In this document: positions 13,482 to 15,495 of the stretch, one piece after another
How the letters are laid out: each line of letters starts with the position of its first letter
Numbering within the stretch: the first letter of the stretch is position 1
Assembly (NCBI GenBank): GCA_964587515.1
Contig: CAZPMO010000118.1
Coordinates: forward strand, 1 to 15,495
DNA length: 15,495 nucleotides
Direction: 5' to 3'
Source: CAZPMO01 sp964587515
Lineage (GTDB): Bacteria > Pseudomonadota > Alphaproteobacteria > MPNO01
Translations under genes and position numbers: made by a program
Notes under the pieces: model-generated
Database searches by the model: none
The model's input: only the letters and a program-made list of their open reading frames with translations
What the model was told of the DNA's origin: nothing

Positions 13482-14759
13482 ATGCAAAACGGCCCCTATA
13501 TCATCGACGATCCCGAGTCCCAGCGATTCCAGCTCAACCGCTCGGTGCTGGTCGAGCCCGATGTGCTGCGGCGTGAAAAGTCGGCGATCTTCAATAAATG
13601 CTGGATCTACGCCGGCCATGAGTCCGAACTTGGCGAGACCGGCGATTTCCGGACCCGCACGGTGGCGGGGCGCCCGGTGCTGCTGGCCCGCGACCGCGCC
13701 GGGGTGGTGCGCTGCTATCTGAACACCTGCCGACATCGGGGCGCCACGGTGTGTCGCGAGCGCGCCGGCAGCGCGCAACGCTTCACCTGCCCCTATCACG
13801 GCTGGGGTTTCGATATCGACGGCAAACTGGTCACCGTGCCGGCGCGCGATTCCTATGGGCCGGCGTTCGACCCGGCGGATTTCGCCCTGGTCGAAGCGCC
13901 GCGGCTGGAACAGTATAAAGGCTTCTGGTTCATCAACTTCGACGCGGACGCCGAGCCGCTCGCCGATTATCTCGCGGGGGCGAAGGAATATATCGATCTG
14001 ATCGTCGATCAATCGCCGACCGGTCGTCTCCAGGTCATCACCGGCACCCAGGAATACGACATTCAGGCCAACTGGAAGCTGCTGGTCGAGAACAGCTTCG
14101 ACGACTATCACCTCGCCTCGACCCATTCGACCTATCTCGATTACATGAAGGATTCCGGCGTCGACGTGCGTATCCCGAAGGGGTTGGTGATGCCCAAGCC
14201 CGGTGTCGGCAAGGCGCTCGGCAACGGCCACGCGGTGGTCGACAACATCAATTTCCGGGGCCGGCCGATCGCCGCCTGGATCCCGATTTATGGCGAGCAA
14301 TCGAAGGACGAAGTCGCCGCGATCCGCGCCGAACTGGTCGAACGCCTCGGCGAAGACCGCGCCTTCCGCGTCGCCGACACCAACCGCAACCTGATTGTGT
14401 TTCCGAACCTTGTCATCAACGACGGCTCGGCGGTCACCATCCGGACATTCTGGCCATTGGCCGCCGATCGCATGCGGGTTACCGCCTGGGCGGTTGGCCC
14501 GGAAGACGAGACCGAGACATCGCGGGCGCGCCGGCTCGACAGTTTTCTGACCTTCTACGGTCCCGGCGGGCTGGCCACGCCCGACGACGTCGAGGTGCTG
14601 GAGATGGTGCAGCAGGGTCTCGCGACCTGGCGGGAAGTGCCATGGTCGGAAATCTCGCGCGGCATGAACAAAGAGGGCGAGCAGCTCAATACGGACGAGC
14701 TGCATCTGCGCGCCTTCTGGCGCGAATGGGACGCGCGGATGACCGGCGCCGAAGCATGA
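13482..14759 (+). CDS. Rieske ring-hydroxylating oxygenase, large (alpha) subunit
   Basis: This is the catalytic subunit of an aromatic-ring (di)oxygenase. The 425-residue length fits the family. The N-terminal Rieske [2Fe-2S] site is CRH (Cys83, His85) followed 18 residues later by CPYH (Cys103, His106). The mononuclear iron site is ENSFDDYHLASTH: Asp207 bridges to the neighbouring Rieske centre, and His210 and His215 bind iron. The third ligand is probably Asp368 or Asp369 in ATPDDVEVLE. ATG 13482 is chosen because GGAG lies seven bases upstream; an in-frame ATG at 13461 is possible. The small subunit follows with a four-base overlap. No ferredoxin or reductase gene is visible, so electron transfer must come from elsewhere. 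The protein resembles the benzoate/anthranilate/p-cumate oxygenase group in overall pattern, but the substrate is not determined. Confidence 0.93.
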   Translation: MQNGPYIIDDPESQRFQLNRSVLVEPDVLRREKSAIFNKCWIYAGHESELGETGDFRTRTVAGRPVLLARDRAGVVRCYLNTCRHRGATVCRERAGSAQRFTCPYHGWGFDIDGKLVTVPARDSYGPAFDPADFALVEAPRLEQYKGFWFINFDADAEPLADYLAGAKEYIDLIVDQSPTGRLQVITGTQEYDIQANWKLLVENSFDDYHLASTHSTYLDYMKDSGVDVRIPKGLVMPKPGVGKALGNGHAVVDNINFRGRPIAAWIPIYGEQSKDEVAAIRAELVERLGEDRAFRVADTNRNLIVFPNLVINDGSAVTIRTFWPLAADRMRVTAWAVGPEDETETSRARRLDSFLTFYGPGGLATPDDVEVLEMVQQGLATWREVPWSEISRGMNKEGEQLNTDELHLRAFWREWDARMTGAEA

Positions 14760-15253
14760 GCACCGTCATGACCAAGATCACCCGCGCCGAGATCGAGGAT
14801 TTTCTGTTTGAAGAGGCGGCGCTGCTCGACGCGTGGCGGCTCGACGATTGGCTCGAACTGCTGACCGAGGATGCGGTCTACCGGGTTCCGTCCAACGATG
14901 CGCCGGACGGCGACCCGCGCGACACGCTGTTCACCATTGCCGACGATATCGCCCGTATTCGGGGCCGGGTGAAGCGGCTGAACAGCCCCGAGGCGCACGC
15001 CGAGAGCCCGAAATCACGCACGCGGCGGATCATCTCCAACGTGCGCATCACCGGGACCGACGGCGACAATGTCGATATCGAGGCCAATTTCGTGGTCTAT
15101 CGCTTCCGCCGCGACGAGCGTATCGGCGAATATGTCGGGCGTTACGTCTATCGGCTAAAACGCACGGACGGCGGCTTCCGCATCGCCCAACGTACCGCGA
15201 TCCTCGACTCCCAGGAACTCGGCGGCCTCGGTTCGGTCAGCTTCCTGCTATAG
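14756..15253 (+). CDS. Rieske ring-hydroxylating oxygenase, small (beta) subunit
   Basis: The 165-residue protein has the SnoaL/NTF2-like fold of aromatic oxygenase beta subunits: an N-terminal helix with EEAALLDAWRLDDWLELLTEDAVYRVP spread over about residues 18-44, then RIRGRVKRL (about 65-73), TRRIISNV (about 85-92) and the C-terminal RIAQRTAILDSQ. It has no catalytic metal and stabilises the alpha3-beta3 hexamer. ATG 14756 overlaps the alpha stop (ATGA), so the two subunits are translationally coupled; an alternative ATG four codons later (14768) is less likely. Convergent with the partial gene at 15283, with about 29 bp between and no clear terminator hairpin. Confidence 0.92.
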   Translation: MSTVMTKITRAEIEDFLFEEAALLDAWRLDDWLELLTEDAVYRVPSNDAPDGDPRDTLFTIADDIARIRGRVKRLNSPEAHAESPKSRTRRIISNVRITGTDGDNVDIEANFVVYRFRRDERIGEYVGRYVYRLKRTDGGFRIAQRTAILDSQELGGLGSVSFLL

Positions 15254-15282
15254 CGTGTTCGACCGTATCCACTATTCCGGTA

Positions 15283-15495
15283 TTAAATGGCGAGCGTCAC
15301 TTGCGCGCGAACGCCGTCGTAAATCATGACGAAATTGCTCAAGAACGTCCGGCCGATTAACGCGACGTGGCCTTGGCCACCCGCTACGAGCGAAACGCCC
15401 GCGAAAGTTCCATACTGCGTAAAACCCAGACTAGAGCATTGCCCGTTTAGTTTTACGCATATCCGGCGTGCCTGAAGTAGTTTTGGCATTCTTTG
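15283..15495 (-). CDS. C-terminal end of a probable retropepsin-like aspartic protease (truncated by window edge)
   Basis: The frame ends at 15283 and is open to the right edge of the window, so only the C-terminal 70 or so residues are seen. The stretch ALIGRTFLSNFVMIYDGVRA (about 25 to 6 residues from the end) matches the hydrophobic-hydrophobic-Gly, FL, F, D-G pattern near the C-terminus of bacterial retropepsin-like (clan AA) aspartic proteases. The DTG/DSG catalytic motif would lie outside, so activity cannot be judged. An internal ATG at 15489 is not necessarily the start. This block is less GC-rich than the Rieske genes. Confidence 0.5.
   Translation of the reverse strand, partial: QRMPKLLQARRICVKLNGQCSSLGFTQYGTFAGVSLVAGGQGHVALIGRTFLSNFVMIYDGVRAQVTLAI

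Noticed and set aside
13440..14705. A 421-codon minus-strand frame
   Set aside because: Antisense to the Rieske alpha subunit, whose metal-binding motifs prove the plus-strand frame.
15254..15282. Terminator between the Rieske beta subunit and the convergent partial gene
   Set aside because: No stable GC-rich hairpin followed by a T-run is visible in these 29 bases.
1..15495. CRISPR array, tRNA, rRNA, insertion sequence, attachment site or replication origin
   Set aside because: I looked for regularly spaced repeats, terminal inverted repeats, transposase motifs and cloverleaf patterns by eye and found none; a dedicated tRNA or repeat search was not possible.

Overview
The window is a GC-rich, gene-dense piece of a bacterial chromosome. 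Codon use and gene content (Rieske oxygenase, aryl-CoA catabolism, MarR control, a retropepsin-like protease, a two-cysteine exported protein) suggest an alphaproteobacterium, perhaps a Rhodospirillales or Rhizobiales relative. That placement is an inference, because there is no rRNA or other marker. I see no tRNA, CRISPR, insertion sequence or phage gene.

Layout. (1) 1-1235, plus strand: the 3' part of a membrane fatty acid desaturase, with a one-base frame break, translationally coupled to msrB. (2) 1239-2342, minus: a less GC-rich exported protein of unknown function. (3) 2466-4274, plus: a two-gene unit, a thiol dioxygenase (3-mercaptopropionate/cysteine dioxygenase type) and a group D flavin monooxygenase with the acyl-CoA dehydrogenase fold. 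(4) 4271-10741, minus: a six-gene operon with overlapping or nearly abutting genes, transcribed in the order SDR, MarR regulator, crotonase, acyl-CoA dehydrogenase, Old Yellow Enzyme-type reductase with a C-terminal fibronectin III domain, aryl-CoA ligase. (5) 10819-11208, plus: a RidA-family gene diverging from that operon across a short AT-rich spacer that carries two inverted repeats. (6) 11218-13371, minus: an MFS efflux-type transporter and a TauD/TfdA-type Fe(II)/2-oxoglutarate dioxygenase. (7) 13482-15253, plus: both subunits of a Rieske ring-hydroxylating oxygenase. (8) 15283-15495, minus: the C-terminal end of a probable retropepsin-like aspartic protease.

How the parts may work together. 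The ligase, reductase, acyl-CoA dehydrogenase, crotonase, SDR, MarR and RidA set resembles the aerobic CoA-dependent 2-aminobenzoate (anthranilate) clusters described from Azoarcus evansii. In those clusters one bifunctional protein joins an FAD aryl-CoA hydroxylase to an Old Yellow Enzyme-type reductase. Here only the reductase half is present, it carries a fibronectin III domain, and no FAD hydroxylase is visible. Oxygen-using enzymes of four other families lie alongside (Rieske, TauD-like, group D flavin monooxygenase, thiol dioxygenase). The most interesting reading is a variant, reductase-only aryl-CoA pathway whose hydroxylation step is either absent or supplied by another enzyme. Its substrate cannot be read from sequence alone.
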